From Viscum album (taxonomy: Eukaryota > Streptophyta > Magnoliopsida > Santalales > Viscaceae), in NCBI GenBank assembly GCA_963277665.1, contig OY728130.1, positions 1,363,678,393 to 1,363,742,392 on the forward strand: 64,000 nucleotides of DNA. Reading direction: 5' to 3'. Positions 34,180 to 46,509 of this stretch are shown piece after piece. Position numbers and translations under genes: made by a program. Under the pieces are notes generated by a model, which was not told where the DNA came from, did not search any database, and saw only the letters and a program-made list of their open reading frames with translations. Position 1 is the stretch's first letter; each line of letters starts with the position of its first letter.

Positions 34180-35520
34180 CCTTTTGTTTAAACCAGAATG
34201 GAAGAAATTAATGAAATTAGACCTATTTATTAACCATATGGTCATACCATGGGATGAAGAACATAAATTATAGAATATCTTCAAAATTGGGTAATTCAAC
34301 CAAATAAGGCTGAAAAAGAACAGATCCAGTGATGAGAAACCAATTTTACTTTTTATGATAGTCCAAACCACCGAAAGATACTCTACCAGTGAGTATTTGA
34401 TGGAATCCTATTCATATGTATTGATGGAGAAAAGACTGTATCTATCGTGAAAGAAGTACATTTATGAGATTGTGGAGCTCACTAGTCCGGGCACAGACTC
34501 TCTGAATAGATCTGAAGGCTTGGATACTTTTGGCCTTCAATGATGCAGGATTGTACTGATTTAACTAAAAAATGTCATCCCTGTGAATTTCATGCCAATT
34601 CCATTCATCAACCCGCAGAGTTTCTACATACATCTAAATACTTCTGGCCATTTCCACATGGTGAATAGATATAGTAGGACTTTATCATCCAACAAAGACT
34701 AAGAAATTAAAATATATCTTTACAGCTACTTACTTCTTCTCTAAATGGGAAAACACAATACATCTCAAAGAAGTCAGAGGCAAAAGCATTGTTATTTTTG
34801 TCAAAAATAATATCATCACCAGATTTGGTTTCCCTCATACTATTTTGATAAACAATGGCACCAATTTTTGTTCTACTGAGGTAAAAAAGTTGTATCAGAA
34901 ACATAATATTAAATCCAGCCATTCATCTCACTATCATGCAGAGACAAATGGACAGATAACAACCTTCAACAAGACCCTATCAAATATAATCCATAAGATG
35001 GTGGATAAAGACAAGAAATCATGGCCTAATAAACTTTTTAATGATTTATGGGCTTATCGGACCACTACTCGTACTGCCACCCAAGAAACTCCTTATTGAT
35101 TGGAATATGAAACTGAATCAGTTTTGCCAATTGAATTGAAATTTACTTCACTCAAAGTTACAATATGTGATCAGTTGTCTATAAATGAGAGGTCTCAGAA
35201 ATGTTTCAATGAACTTGAATGATTTGATGAGAAAATATTGCATACATTTAATCATTTAGAAGTTTATTAGAATAGAATAGTGTGATATTTTAACAAGAAG
35301 GTTTTCCACCATTCATTTATTCAAGGGGAATTGGTGTTGGTCCTTAGAACTCTAATGACACCAGTGAAGAAACCTCCAATGCTTTAGCCAAATTGGAGAG
35401 GACCTTATTCCATACATAAGGTCTAATAAAATGGAGATTATTCCTTAAAATCAATGGATGGGGAGCTTATTACAACTCCAACCAATGTGAGATTCTTAAA
35501 TAAATACTTTGTGTAGTTAA
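34180..35520 (+). pseudogene. Element T: integrase
   Basis: The core begins near 34660 with IDIVGL (first Asp, codon 34668-34670). It continues with KYIFTATYFFSKWENTIHLK and ITRFGFPHTILINNGTNF. The second catalytic Asp is replaced by Asn (codon 34851-34853 AAC in ILINNG). The HAETNGQITTFNKTL block has Thr where the catalytic Glu belongs (34959-34961). Downstream come SWPNKLFNDLWAYRTTTRTA, ETPY and the GELVL-like VLRTLMTPVKK part of the C-terminal domain (about 35330-35470). Two of three catalytic residues are gone, in addition to stops. The N-terminal zinc finger (34480-34640) is only vaguely readable. Confidence 0.88.
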
Positions 35521-35735
35521 ACACATCGTCCTCACTTCAAGACTTAAAACTACATAGTACAATTTCCTCACTATAGGATTTAAAACTTCACAATACTATG
35601 TCCTTGCTGCAAGAATTTAAACTACACATCCCCCATGTTTTAGTTTCAAGACATTAAACTGCATAACAACCATAAGTGTCCATGCTGCATAACATTAACA
35701 TCATTTTTCCTCTTTGCTTGACGTTAAACAGTACG
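35521..35735 (+). repeat. Element T 3' UTR: ~38-45-bp minisatellite
   Basis: About six imperfect copies of TCCTCACTNCANGACTTAAA followed by an ACTACATAGTACAAT-like tail begin right after the end of integrase. Further copies are dispersed downstream (36371-36400, 36557-36645) and form a clean three-copy run at 37836-37935. Confidence 0.8.
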
Positions 35736-35799
35736 ACTAACGTTTTATCTATTTAACATTATAAGATTCCATAAGAAAACATCATTTACATCATCAATA

Positions 35800-36545
35800 A
35801 TCCTTAGTAGCACATGAGTCCCTCTCCTTACTATGTTTGAGTCAGACCTACATAGAGATATTGTTTCAAGAACTACCTATGGCTTGATTTTTATTTTCAA
35901 TGAGATACATAGAGATTCCTAAATCTCCAATTTTAGGCCCAAACATAATTAAAAAATCTTATTATTTTCTTTTATCCACATGTATATGAATTAGATATAT
36001 ATAGAGTATTTCCTTAATATATATGATTTGGTCCTTATACAATTTTTTGTCTTAAGATTAACCATTCTCTCAGAACGTGTCAAAGCCCCCATTCTTCATG
36101 ACAAAGTCGATTGGTGTGAATAATTATTGTTTAATGAACTACGTACGACTTGATTATCATCTATTTGAGATACGTAGAGATACCTAAATCTCCAATCTTG
36201 GGAGAAACCACTATAAAAAACCCCTTATTCCTTGTATACGAATTATACTTTCATAGGGAATATTTTAAGAACTATGTATGACTTGATTCTTTCCCCAGAA
36301 AGAAACATAGTGACAATTGGGATTTATCCCTTAATCCAGTTACAATATTTATTTATTTCCACATCAGTTCATATTCTTCCTTACTGCATGACGTTAAACA
36401 ACATGGAAATCTAACACCCCTATTCTTCATTTGTGTCACCTTTGAATTGTAAAAGAAACCCTCACTGCTCCTTGTTTATCACACTGAGAATAGCTCACAT
36501 GAGCTTATGAATTAGGTAAAAGGATTATTTTTATAAATAAGGTAT
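35800..36545 (+). repeat. Element T 3' UTR: LTR-like modules
   Basis: Three copies of the GAACTAC...GATACGTAG motif that is characteristic of the T and D LTRs (35870-35920, 36137-36186, 36268-36330, the last degenerate). They are followed by a block near 36465-36535 that resembles the LTR segment before and around its TATA-like site (CTTGTTTATCACAC...GCTTATGAATTAGG). This is either LTR sequence duplicated into the 3' UTR or a fragment of another Tat LTR. Confidence 0.6.
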
Positions 36546-38265
36546 CTCAAATTTTTATGGGGTTATTAATATCCTCACTTCATGACATACAACTATATAG
36601 TATAATGTCCTCATTACATGACTTAAAACTGCACATCACAACATTAATTCAGAGGAAAAAAGAAAGTCTCCATTTTACATATGATTCATATTTATGGAAA
36701 GGAAATCAAACTCACAACTAATATTGATTCAAATATTTCTCATGTGTATTGAGAAAAATACCCTTCCATATTTCACACTCTTAATCTAAAATATTTCAAG
36801 ATCCTCATAATCTTTCTTATAATTTCTGTTGAAAGAGTTTCTAATATTTGAGGATTCTTTTTCTTGACTATGCAGTACATGCCCTTAGGTGGCCTTGCAT
36901 AAGTTTCCTACATAACAGGATTGTCAGCCAAAAGATGCCACTATTTGGCTATACAGCATATACCCTAGTTTTCCCTGCATAAAAAAACCCCCCATAATGG
37001 TTTTGTCAAATAATGTTAACTTTATTCTTGGTTATAGAATCTTTATTCCCTTCGGATATTGATGACAATATGCAAGAATCTATATTTTAAAATAGTCATT
37101 CAGGTATACTTGTCCCATTATTTTTTCTCTTGATCTAAAAGTCTCCAGACCATGGTTCACACATTTACCTTACCATATATTCAATGCAATATGAAATAAC
37201 CTTGGAATCACTTGGACACATATCATATACTGTTTCCATTTCTGGTCCAAGTTGTATAACCTAAAACAACAGACATCATAACTTTTATGTTTGGGTCAGA
37301 CCTTCGTAAAAGTACTATTCCACTAATTCTTTGGGAATCTTGGTTGAAAATACCCTTTCTATATTTAGGTACCTTTCTCCATAAACCAAACTATGTGCTT
37401 CAAAAAATATGAATCCCCATAAACATTATTCGGATTTTAGTAGTATAATGTTAAATTTTTGAGATCTCCTTTTCCTGATTATGTAGAATGTACCCTTAGG
37501 TGGCCTTGCATAAGTTACCTACATAATAGGTCTTTTAGTAAAAGGATTCCACTATTCGGCTATAGAGCATATGCCCCAATTTTCCCTGCATAATACACCC
37601 CCAATAATAGGTTTGTCATGTAATGGTAACTTTGTTCTTGCAAAAGACTTCCTCTAATGACTTTAGCCCTTTTCCCATACCATTCCTCAGTTCAAACAAT
37701 TCCCAAATCACAATTTACAATTTTCCCTTCCATACCTGAATATGATAGTATGTTTCAAAAAAAATTATCATGAAATTAGGAGAGTTTCATACCTTTGGTT
37801 AGAGCTAAAGTCCTTAAATTAAATCCACCCAATGTCCTCACTGCATAACATAAAACTTCATAGTACCAATTCCCTCACTACATGACTTAAAACTGCACAG
37901 TACCAATGTCCTCACTACGTGACTTAAAATTGTACAATATGATATCAGAAATTCCCCTTTTCGATATATTTTAACCATTCCTCATACACCAAATTTGTAT
38001 AGAAATAGTTTTACTTCTCATGGAATATGTATGTATAAAATATACCTTTCATTATTAAAATTCCTTTCATTGGAAAAACCACCCACTATGGTCTTGGGTC
38101 ACGAAAATCCTATTTTCCCCTATCTATTAGCATCAAAATGTTAAATTCCTAAAAGATAACTTTTTCTTGACTATGTAGTACATTCCCTTAGGTGGAATTT
38201 CATAAGTTACCTACATAATAGGACTGTCAGCTAAAATATTCCACTATTTGGATGTGAAACATATG
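36546..38265 (+). repeat. Element T 3' UTR: long interspersed tandem repeat
   Basis: Three copies of a roughly 165-bp block start near 36863, 37474 and 38165. Each contains CCCTTAGGTGG, CATAAGTT(A/T)CCTACATAA and CCACTATT(T/C)GG. In copies 1 and 2 this is followed by TTTTCCCTGCATAA and TGTTAACTTT or GGTAACTTTG. Copy 3 is interrupted at 38265 by element B and finishes at 50081-50141. Spacers of about 450-520 bp show weaker similarity, so the true unit may be about 610-690 bp. No coding sequence is seen. Confidence 0.75.
38261..38265. repeat. Target-site duplication of element B (left)
   Basis: ATATG, repeated at 50081-50085. The un-inserted arrangement GCATATGCCCCA is preserved in the sister repeat copy at about 37568-37579, which acts as an empty-site control. 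Confidence 0.92.
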
Positions 38266-41200
38266 TATAAGGCCCCAGCCTTAAACCTTACTTAATCTTG
38301 AGTTTTTACAAGATTACACATTCAGGATCTTTTCGGGTTTAGAGTTTTAGAGAATTAGATCATAAAACTTGCATTACATTCCACATATAAACAAAGTGGT
38401 TACATAAAGATAGTATTCTTCATTCCCATCAATAGAAACATATTTAAAATAAAACATGGATTCTTTCTTGACACTTCCTTGACACTATAATCTTATCATG
38501 TACCTTTCCCTTGACCTATGAAAACATTTCAAAAAAACTTGGGATGAGCATAAAAAGCTCAGTATGGGTTATAAAAACATGGAAAGGAAACATGGGTACA
38601 TATATACATAAGAGTGAAATCATACTTTACCCATAAAACATAAGCACATTAACATACCTCATCAAATAATTAGTAAATCATTGAAATCATAAGACATAAA
38701 TGTAACTTGAGGCATTCATAACATTCTTAGGTAGGGAGTAACCCTCTTGGTTACGTTTGGAATACCCATCACAGTATATTCCCTAAAATCTATTCGGAGA
38801 AACCTTAACGTTTCACTCCTTCGCATTACCCAATGCATTGGAGAGCTATAACGAGCTCACCTTCCCTTAGTTTATCACGGAACCACCCGTCTTCATAATA
38901 ATGCCCAAGAACCTCAACATAATCGTATCACATAAAACATGCATAAAGGAAACATAACATTTACACCTTTCAATCACAAGATATCAATACAACACATTGA
39001 TATAAAAACATTATGAAAACCATTTTCAGTACCAAAATAAAAGAAAAGTAAAACATGGTATTTATTTTTCTTTTAAAAAGAAGGTATGGCTTGTAGAGGA
39101 AGCCGAAACTCAAATAACGGTCACGACGATGGAGAAGTCGTTGTCGCCGCATACGTACGACAAAAACATTCCCTTTTGTCATTTAGTAAACGCTTCGTAT
39201 AAAAAATATTCCTTTTGAATAAACGTAAAATTCAAAGGGGTTTATACACCGTATAAAAGAAAGTTGTGTATAAAATAAAATATGCCTCAATGAAAGGAGA
39301 TTGAGACGAAGTCCCATACCTCGTATCCGACTTGACACGACCGTTCTTTAATCTCTTGAATAATAAACTTGAGTTAATCTCTACTTTCTTATGAACCTTT
39401 TTCAAGTTCATTATTCCTTTTATACCATGTTATGAACATCATGTAATCATTTAAGTTAATAATGTTCATTTTGTCGGTATTTGGTTCTAAAGTCAAAAAT
39501 AGACTACTTACACTTACATGTTGTTAATTTGGTCAAAGGTTCGTTATATCCAGAATGATATTAATGATTTTGATAACATATATATCATATATATTCATCA
39601 TATACATGTATTTATAATATTACATCACATTTAGAGGTAAGAAATGAAATGCACCGTTCATGGAGACGGTAAGCCGTATGTACGCATGAATGCTACTTCC
39701 ATTTCTATTTCGTATTTTCTGGAATGGAATCATAATGATATAAGAGTATATTATAATTCCAGTATAATAACATATATAATATCATTAACTTTATCCTTTA
39801 CACATCCCACATATGGTATTAACTAATCAAATCACTTTTAGGGGGCGGTAGTTCGCACTTCCTAAAATGAAGATATCGTGTTTACCCATAATGGAAACCA
39901 TAAAGGTATGCCCAAAATGAAAAAAACATAAGCTTAAGGAAAACATAAACATATTATAAATCATATATAAAAATAGTGACATCATAATGGCCACCTTTGA
40001 AGGTGTTAAATGAGTATTGAACAATCATCGTTTCGGGAGGCAGAATTTCGCCATCCACGGAAACCGTATGTTCTTTAACCATTTGATGTAGTTGTGTGAG
40101 AGTGTAGCTCAAATAAATATTATAACAACATCCTAGTATATTGAATATACTGGTGTTGTTACAAAAGAAGTAAATAAAATGAGTTTAGGGGGTTGGAGAA
40201 GCAAAATAAAACAAATGAACATGAGAGAAAGAATTACCTTTAAAAGTGTAACTCCTTTTGATTTGAGCCTAAAGGATTCCTTTGAAAAGATTATTCCCAA
40301 AGGGAATCCTCTAGGATGAGGAGAGGGATGTGGAGAGAGTAAATGGGCAGGGGTTGTCCGAGCCAAAGGCTTGAGGAGTGTGTGAAATGAGGTAGAGGTG
40401 GGGGCCTTTTATAAGAGGAGAGGAGGGGCACTTTTGGAAAGTAAAGAAATATTACTTTATTTGAAAATGTGTTTCGGTTTTAAAAGGTCCCACATTGATA
40501 TAATTCGTGGATAAGGTGTTAAGGGTTCGAAATACACCCATACAATAAGTTTTGGACATGTGTAGTTCATAGATTTTACATTATCTTTCTATTTTATTTA
40601 AATTGTCAAATAATGATGTCACCGCTGCATCATTATTATGTCATAAATAATTTAATTTATTTAATGTCTAAAAATTATAAAAAAAATACTATGATGTAGG
40701 AAATCGTTTTAGATTTCCAATGACTATTTATAATAAAAAATCTGATCTTTATAAACCCATGTAAAAATTGTTTTCATAAAACATATTATGTTTGTGTCAT
40801 TTTTACTTTTACATTAAATAAAAAGTTATTTATGTCATTTCCCAACCAAAGAGGATCCATAGGGTCCCCAAGTTGACCCATGGCTTGTCTTGGTCGGCCA
40901 TAACACAACCAATGAGGGTAGGACATGTGTCAAGCTCATCTTATTTTATTAAAGCATTATTTTTACCTTAAACTACACTAATTATCACTAATCGCGATTA
41001 AAAACTTAATACGTTACTATTCACCAAAAAATTATTTTAATCTCATTGAACCACATTTTACTTCTTAATGACAACCATGTATGTCAGATTTTTTAAATTC
41101 AAAACACAATGATGGAAAAATTTCATTCAACGGAAAAATCTGTTTTTATAAGTACCACTTAGTGGTTTCACTATTCATCAAAAATTGAAGTTTTTCAGAA

Positions 41201-41834
41201 AATTACCAAAAATTCACCCTTAGCTATATTTGATATTCCGAATTCAAAAATGAAGTCCATTTTAAAAAATTCAAAACATATAAGTCACATTAATTTATTT
41301 AATAATTAATTCCCACTGTCATAGCAAATAGCGTGTTTTTATAAGACAATAATTATCAAAAGATTGACACCAGTTTAAGTCTAATTTCAAAGTGAAATTG
41401 AATCCAATGACCACCATTGGATTAAATGGTAAAAATATATTCTAATTTCACTTCAAAACCAATTCAAAACATAATCTAATTATATAAATAAATTAGATTA
41501 AAAAGCAGTTTTGAATTAAAATGCAGTATTTTTCACTATTCATTAAAAAATGAACATTGTCCGAAAAATACAAAAAATTCAGACAAACTAAATTTTGATG
41601 TACCAATCATAAAGAATAAGTTTATTTTGACAAAAATAGTTTATAAAATTATCAAAAGATATATTTAAAAAGGGTTTTCCATCATAAGGCAGTAAAACAA
41701 TCCTTTAAGAATATTAGTGTATTCCATGCATAAGATTGTATTTATTTTCATTTTAAGCCTCTAAAACATTATCTTAATCATTAATAGACATAGATAAAAA
41801 TATCTATTATTCATTACTTACTTGGGATGTTACA
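38266..41834 (-). repeat. 3' LTR of element B
   Basis: Pairs with 46510-50080. It contains the palindrome CCAATGCATTGG (38830-38841), about three diverged subrepeats (39654-40110), a minus-strand TATA candidate (40404-40414) and three copies of a block starting CACTATTCA (41027, 41170, 41534). Directly adjacent at 41835-41848 lies the polypurine tract. Confidence 0.96.
40404..40414 (-). promoter_or_regulatory. Candidate TATA box, 3' LTR of B
   Basis: Minus-strand TTATAAAAGG in the context GGGGCCTTTTATAAGAGG. The identical site is present in the 5' LTR at 48649-48659, where it would drive the element, and a matching context occurs in LTR C. Confidence 0.55.
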
Positions 41835-41836
41835 TA

Positions 41837-41848
41837 CTTCCCCCCTTT
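41837..41848 (-). other. Polypurine tract of element B
   Basis: Minus-strand AAAGGGGGGAAG two bases upstream of the 3' LTR (which starts TGTAACATC on that strand). This is the standard position for plus-strand DNA synthesis priming. Confidence 0.85.
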
Positions 41849-41873
41849 AGAAAATTGCGTCCCCGCAATTTAT

Positions 41874-44800
41874 TTACTTATCAAATAAATGGGGGTACTT
41901 ATCCCTCATTGCATTTTCAGATTCCCATGTTGCCTCTTCCATCATGTGGTTTTTCCACAAAACCTTTACCTAGTGAATCACCTTATTCCGTAACACTTGA
42001 TCCCTGTGGTCAAGAATCTGGACCGGTTGTTCCTCATAAGATAGGTTCTCTTCCAGCTGAACTACCTCTGGACTCAAAACATGAGATGGATCTGGCATAT
42101 ACTTTCTCAACATCGAAACGTGAAAAACATTGTGTACCTGAGATAAACTCGGAGGTAAAGCCACTCGGTATGAAACAGATCCAACTCTCTCCAGAATTTC
42201 GTATGGTCCAATGAACCTTGGACTCAACTTTCTTTTTCTTACCAAATCTCATCACACTTTTCCAAGGAGAAACCTTGAGAAAAACATGATCACCTACCTC
42301 GAAAGATAGATCCTTACTCCAGTTATCCGCATAACTCTTCTGCCTGCTCTGAGCTGTTCTCATGTGTTTCTGAATCAGCTGAACTTTTTCTGCCATCTCT
42401 TCTACCAATTCTGGTCCCATCAACTTCCTTTCACCCACTTCATCCCATAAAGTTGGATTTCGACACCGCTTCCCATATAATGCCTCAAATGGTGCCATCT
42501 GTATACTGGAATGAAAATTGTTATTATATGAAAATTCAACCAAAGAAAGATGTTGGTCCCAACTTCCCTGATAATCCATAGAACAAGCTCGTAGCATATC
42601 CTCCAATGTCTGAATTGTTCGTTCTGACTGCCCATCTGATTGAGGATGAAAAGCTGTACTAAAATTTAATTCAGTGCCCAATGACTTCTGAAGGCCTTTC
42701 CAAAAGTTAGAAGTAAACCTGGGATCACGATCTGATACAATGGAGAGAGGAACTCCATGCAACCTGACTATCTCTTTAAGATACAAACGGGAAAGTTGAT
42801 CTAGGGAAAAAGTATCTCGTATAGCAAGGAAATGAGCAGATTTGGTCAAGCGATCAACAATAACCCAGATTGCATTATTACCTCGAGGTGTCTTCGGTAA
42901 TCCCACAACAAAGTCCATGGATATATTCTCCCATTTCCACTTTGGCACTGGTAAAGGCTGAAGCATCCCTTTCGGTAACTGCCACTCTGCTTTAACCTGC
43001 TGACAAGTCAAACACTTCACAGTAAAACCAGCAATATCTCTTTTCATTCCATCCCACCAGTAATACTCCCGCAGATCTCTATACATCTTTGTACTGCCAG
43101 GATGAATTGAAAACGAAGAACTATGAGCTTCACATAACAACTCTCTCTTCAACTGTGAATCACAAGGCACACACAATCTCTTCCCAAATCTCAAAACGCA
43201 ATCACTATCAATGTTGAATTCAGGAAACTTACCTTTCTGAACCAGCTCTACCTTTTTCTGCAACTCACTGTCTTGCTTCTGTGCTTGCTTGATTCTATCT
43301 GATAGAGAAGATCTCACTGATACCTGAAACAAAACAGAAGGACTTCCTGCACCAACAACTTCTATTCCAAAGTTCATCAAATCCTTAACCAAAGGATCAC
43401 GTTCCAAACGCAACATTTCTAATGAAGCATTACTTTTTCGACTCAAAGCATCAGCCACTTTATTTGATTTTCCCGGATGGTAATGAATTTTACAATCATA
43501 ATCCTTGATTAATTCCAGCCATCTCCTCTGTCTTATGTTTAACTCTTTCTGAGTGAATATATACTTTAAACTTTTGTGATCATTATATATTTCAAATTTT
43601 ACTCCATACAAATGATGCCTCCAAATTTTTAAAGAAAAAACAACAGAAGCTAATTCCAAATCATGTGTAGGGTAATTTACCTCATGAGTTTTCAACTGTC
43701 GTGAAGCATAAGCAATTACCTGATCATTCTTCATTAGGACACAACCAAGTCCTTTCAATGAAGCATTACTGTAGATAACAAACTCACCATTTCTGGAAGG
43801 TAGTGCCAAAATTGGATCATTCACCAATCTTCTTTTTAATTCCTGAAAACAATCATCACATTCTTTTGTCCAGATAAATTTAACACCCTTCCGAGTTAGC
43901 TTAGTCATTGGACTAGATAACCGTGAAAAATTTCTAACAAACCTTCGGTAATAGCCTGCCAAACCAAGGAATCTACGAATCTCAGTTATATTTGTGGGTC
44001 TTGGCCATTCTTCCACAACTTTTGTATTTGCAGGATCAACAGTTATTCCATCTTTAGAAACAATGCGACCAAGGAAAGAAATTTGTTGCAACCAAAACTC
44101 ACACTTGCTGAATTTCCCATACAATTTATTTTCTTTTAAGGTTTGCAAGATAACCCTTAAATGTCTTTCATGCTCCTCTTTACTTTTAGAAAACACCAAA
44201 ATATCATCAATGAAAACCACCACAAACTTATCCAATAACTCATGGAAAATTCTATTCATTAAGTCCATGAATACAGAAGGTGCATTGGTTAGCCCAAAAG
44301 GAATTACTACAAATTCATAATGTCCATATCTCGTACGGAATGCGGTCTTCGGAATATCTGCCTCCTTTACCTTCAGCTGATGGTACCCCGATCTCAGGTC
44401 AATCTTTGAAAAAAACTGAGCTCCCTGGAGCTGATCAAACAAATCATCGATATGAGGCAAAGGATATTTGTTCTTAACAGTGATGTTATTCAAGGCTCTA
44501 TAATCAATGCAAAGTCTCATAGAACCATCATTCTTTTTAACAAATAAAAAAGGAGCACCCCATGGTGATGTGCTAGGTCTAATGAAACCTTTCTCTAATA
44601 AATCTTGCAATTGCTCCTTCAACTCTAAAAGTTCAATTTGTTCCATTCGATAAGCGGTTTTTGAAATTGGCTTAGCATCAGGAACTAAGTCAACAGTAAA
44701 CTCAACTTCCCGATCTGGTATTATTCCAGGCAACTCATCAGGAAAAACATCAGGATACTCATTTACCACTGGCACATCATTAATCTGAACAGTTCCTTTA

Positions 44801-45396
44801 TTTTCAACGATGTGTGCAAGGTAACATTCATTTCCATCTTTTACAAGTTTCTCGGCCTCTTGATATGTTATCAAAAGTAAGGGTTCATTCTTGTAAACAA
44901 ACTGAAAGTCTTTCTGAAAAGAATCTTCTTTAGATCTACAATCAATCTTAGCATGGTAAATAGAGAGACAATCCATACCCAGGATAACATCAAACTCTAC
45001 TAGAGGTAGAACAATAAGGTTTGAAAGTAGGTTCTTTCCACAGATAAGGATAGGAAGATTCTTATAAATTCTTTTTGCCTCAACATTTCCCTTAGGTGTT
45101 TTTACCAAAAGTTCAGGAGTCATTTCTTGAGATGGTATTCCCATTTTACTTGAAAAGGTTTCAGAGATGAAAGAATGTGTAGACCCCGAATCAAATAACA
45201 CACTGGCATAATCTAAAAAAACAAACAAAGTACCTGATACAACTTCATTTGATGGCCCGACATCTGCTGAAGTAGTTGCAAAGGATTTCACCACCCCTTT
45301 CTGCTTGTAGTCTAACTGCTTCCCATCACTCAAGCTCTTTGTCGGACACTTGTTTGCATAGTGACCCATCTCATTGCACTTATAACATTTCACTAA
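41874..45396 (-). pseudogene. Element B: pol polyprotein (Zn knuckle, PR, RT, RH, INT, chromodomain)
   Basis: A frame of 1119 codons (45393 to 42034) holds the following domains. Zn knuckle, residues 3-16 ([14 protein letters not shown]). Protease, D68-S-G. RT, about 220-440, with IDYRALN at 296-302 and catalytic I-D-D at 395-397. RNase H, about 535-652. Integrase zinc finger, H757/H764/C794/C797. Integrase D827, D888 and E924, all present. The RNase H catalytic Asp is Asn (N543, YSNAS; codon 43765-43767). Near 42235-42240 an extra base in an A-rich run shifts the frame after VMRFGKK. The true continuation ([13 protein letters not shown], 41970-42245) then meets an in-frame TAG at 41970-41972, just before the chromodomain core VKVLWKNHMMEEATWE. 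The natural stop is TAA at 41874-41876. An in-frame TAG at 45397-45399 separates this frame from the gag tail. Confidence 0.95.
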
Positions 45397-46363
45397 CTAT
45401 AAATCAAATTTGTTCTTACCTTCACCTTGATCCTTTTCAGTGCAATCACGAGCCTTATGTCCCATCTTACCACATCGGTAGCACTTTCCAGAATTCAGAA
45501 GACATTCCCCAGTATGCCTTTTTCCACATTTATCACAAACTGGAAACTTAGTTCTCTTACCATCAGACTTTTTTTGAAGAATTATTACCTTTCTCCTGCC
45601 ACCTCGGTCTCTTCTTCTGCTGGTTGTTATAGAACACTTGATCATCAGCAAACTCCATTTCCACCTTCTCAGCACATCGAACAAGCTTTTCATAACTTTT
45701 AAACCCACGAGAAGCTAATGCCCTTCGATATTTTGGCTTTAATCGTGAGTAAAAACGATTGATTTTACTATCAAGGTCTCAGATAAAATTTGAAGCATAC
45801 CTTGCCAATCGAGTGAACCTTTCTTCATAGGCAGCCACTGAGCCTTCCTCCTGCCTCAATTCCAAGAATTGATTTTCCATCCTAAGTCGAACAGCCTTAG
45901 GAAAATACTTCTCAAGAAACATACCTTTGAATTCATCCCAGTCGAGAGCATCAATCTCATCGGCATCCCTGATATTTTTAACCATAGACCACCACTGATC
46001 TGCTTCACCCTCCAAACGGTAAATAGAAAGACTAACCTTTTGATTGTCTGAACACCCCATGACATCTAAAATCTTCTCCAGTGCTTTAATCCACCCTTCA
46101 GCTAGCACAGGGTCAGATGATCCTCTGAATGATGGTGGATGTTGCCTCATGAAATGTTCCACCACTGACATGTTCCTCTGCGGTTGATCCGGCTGATCTC
46201 GTGCATGGATACCACCACCATTTATCGCTTGAGTCAACTGCGCCATTACTGCAACAAACTGTTCAGTTCCAATTCCGACCATCTAAGGATGCTGATTCGG
46301 AAGGTTATTTCCTTCTGTATGCCTTCCTAGCACTGCTTCCCTGTTTCCTCTGTGGAAAACCAT
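45397..46363 (-). pseudogene. Element B: gag
   Basis: The likely ATG is at 46361-46363 (MVFHRGNREAVLG), with an in-frame TAG about 26 codons later (46283-46285). The main open part is 46282-45779. It has the capsid pattern HPPSFRGSSDPVLAEGWIKA, then QWWSMVKNI and FKGMFLEKYFPKAVR, and ends YEERFTRLARYAS. A TGA (45779-45781) interrupts it. The same frame then continues (KYRRALASRGFKSYE, CAEKVEMEFADDQ) to an A7 run at 45569-45575, where a frameshift occurs. The rest (45397-45708 frame) has two Cys/His knuckles: CDKCGKRHTGEC and CYRCGKMGHKARDC. Three stops and one shift make Gag defective. Confidence 0.92.
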
Positions 46364-46509
46364 TCTGAACAAACATGTCTTAGATGAAGCAACATGGTAA
46401 TCTTCAAATGCTATATCACTTCAATTTGACCATAAAAAAAATATTTTTGGATAATCATTTAATAGAATTATAACTCCTAAAGTTATCTAAACCTCCTTCT
46501 GATACCAAC
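46364..46509 (-). other. Element B: leader and primer-binding site
   Basis: Short untranslated leader. The minus strand at 46496-46507 reads TGGTATCAGAAG, which matches the first ten bases of the initiator-Met tRNA complement TGGTATCAGAGC and starts two bases from the 5' LTR. Confidence 0.9.

Noticed and set aside
35521..35735. Possible CRISPR-like array
   Set aside because: Units are contiguous, imperfect and lack unique spacers of constant length. It is a minisatellite in a plant retrotransposon UTR.
39644..39826. 60-codon frame repeated at 47888-48109
   Set aside because: Present twice only because it lies in the two LTRs of B. It covers the subrepeat region and has no protein motif.
41822..42214. 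Plus-strand open frame of 130 codons
   Set aside because: Antisense shadow of the integrase tail and chromodomain of element B; the minus strand has clear domain motifs.
43994..44477. Two plus-strand open frames opposite the RT of B
   Set aside because: Lie fully antisense to conserved RT motifs and carry no family signature.
45276..45702. Plus-strand open frames of about 91 codons
   Set aside because: Antisense to the Zn-knuckle part of gag B.
46496..46507. Possible tRNA gene fragment
   Set aside because: Only the 3'-terminal complement is present next to an LTR, so it is a primer-binding site.
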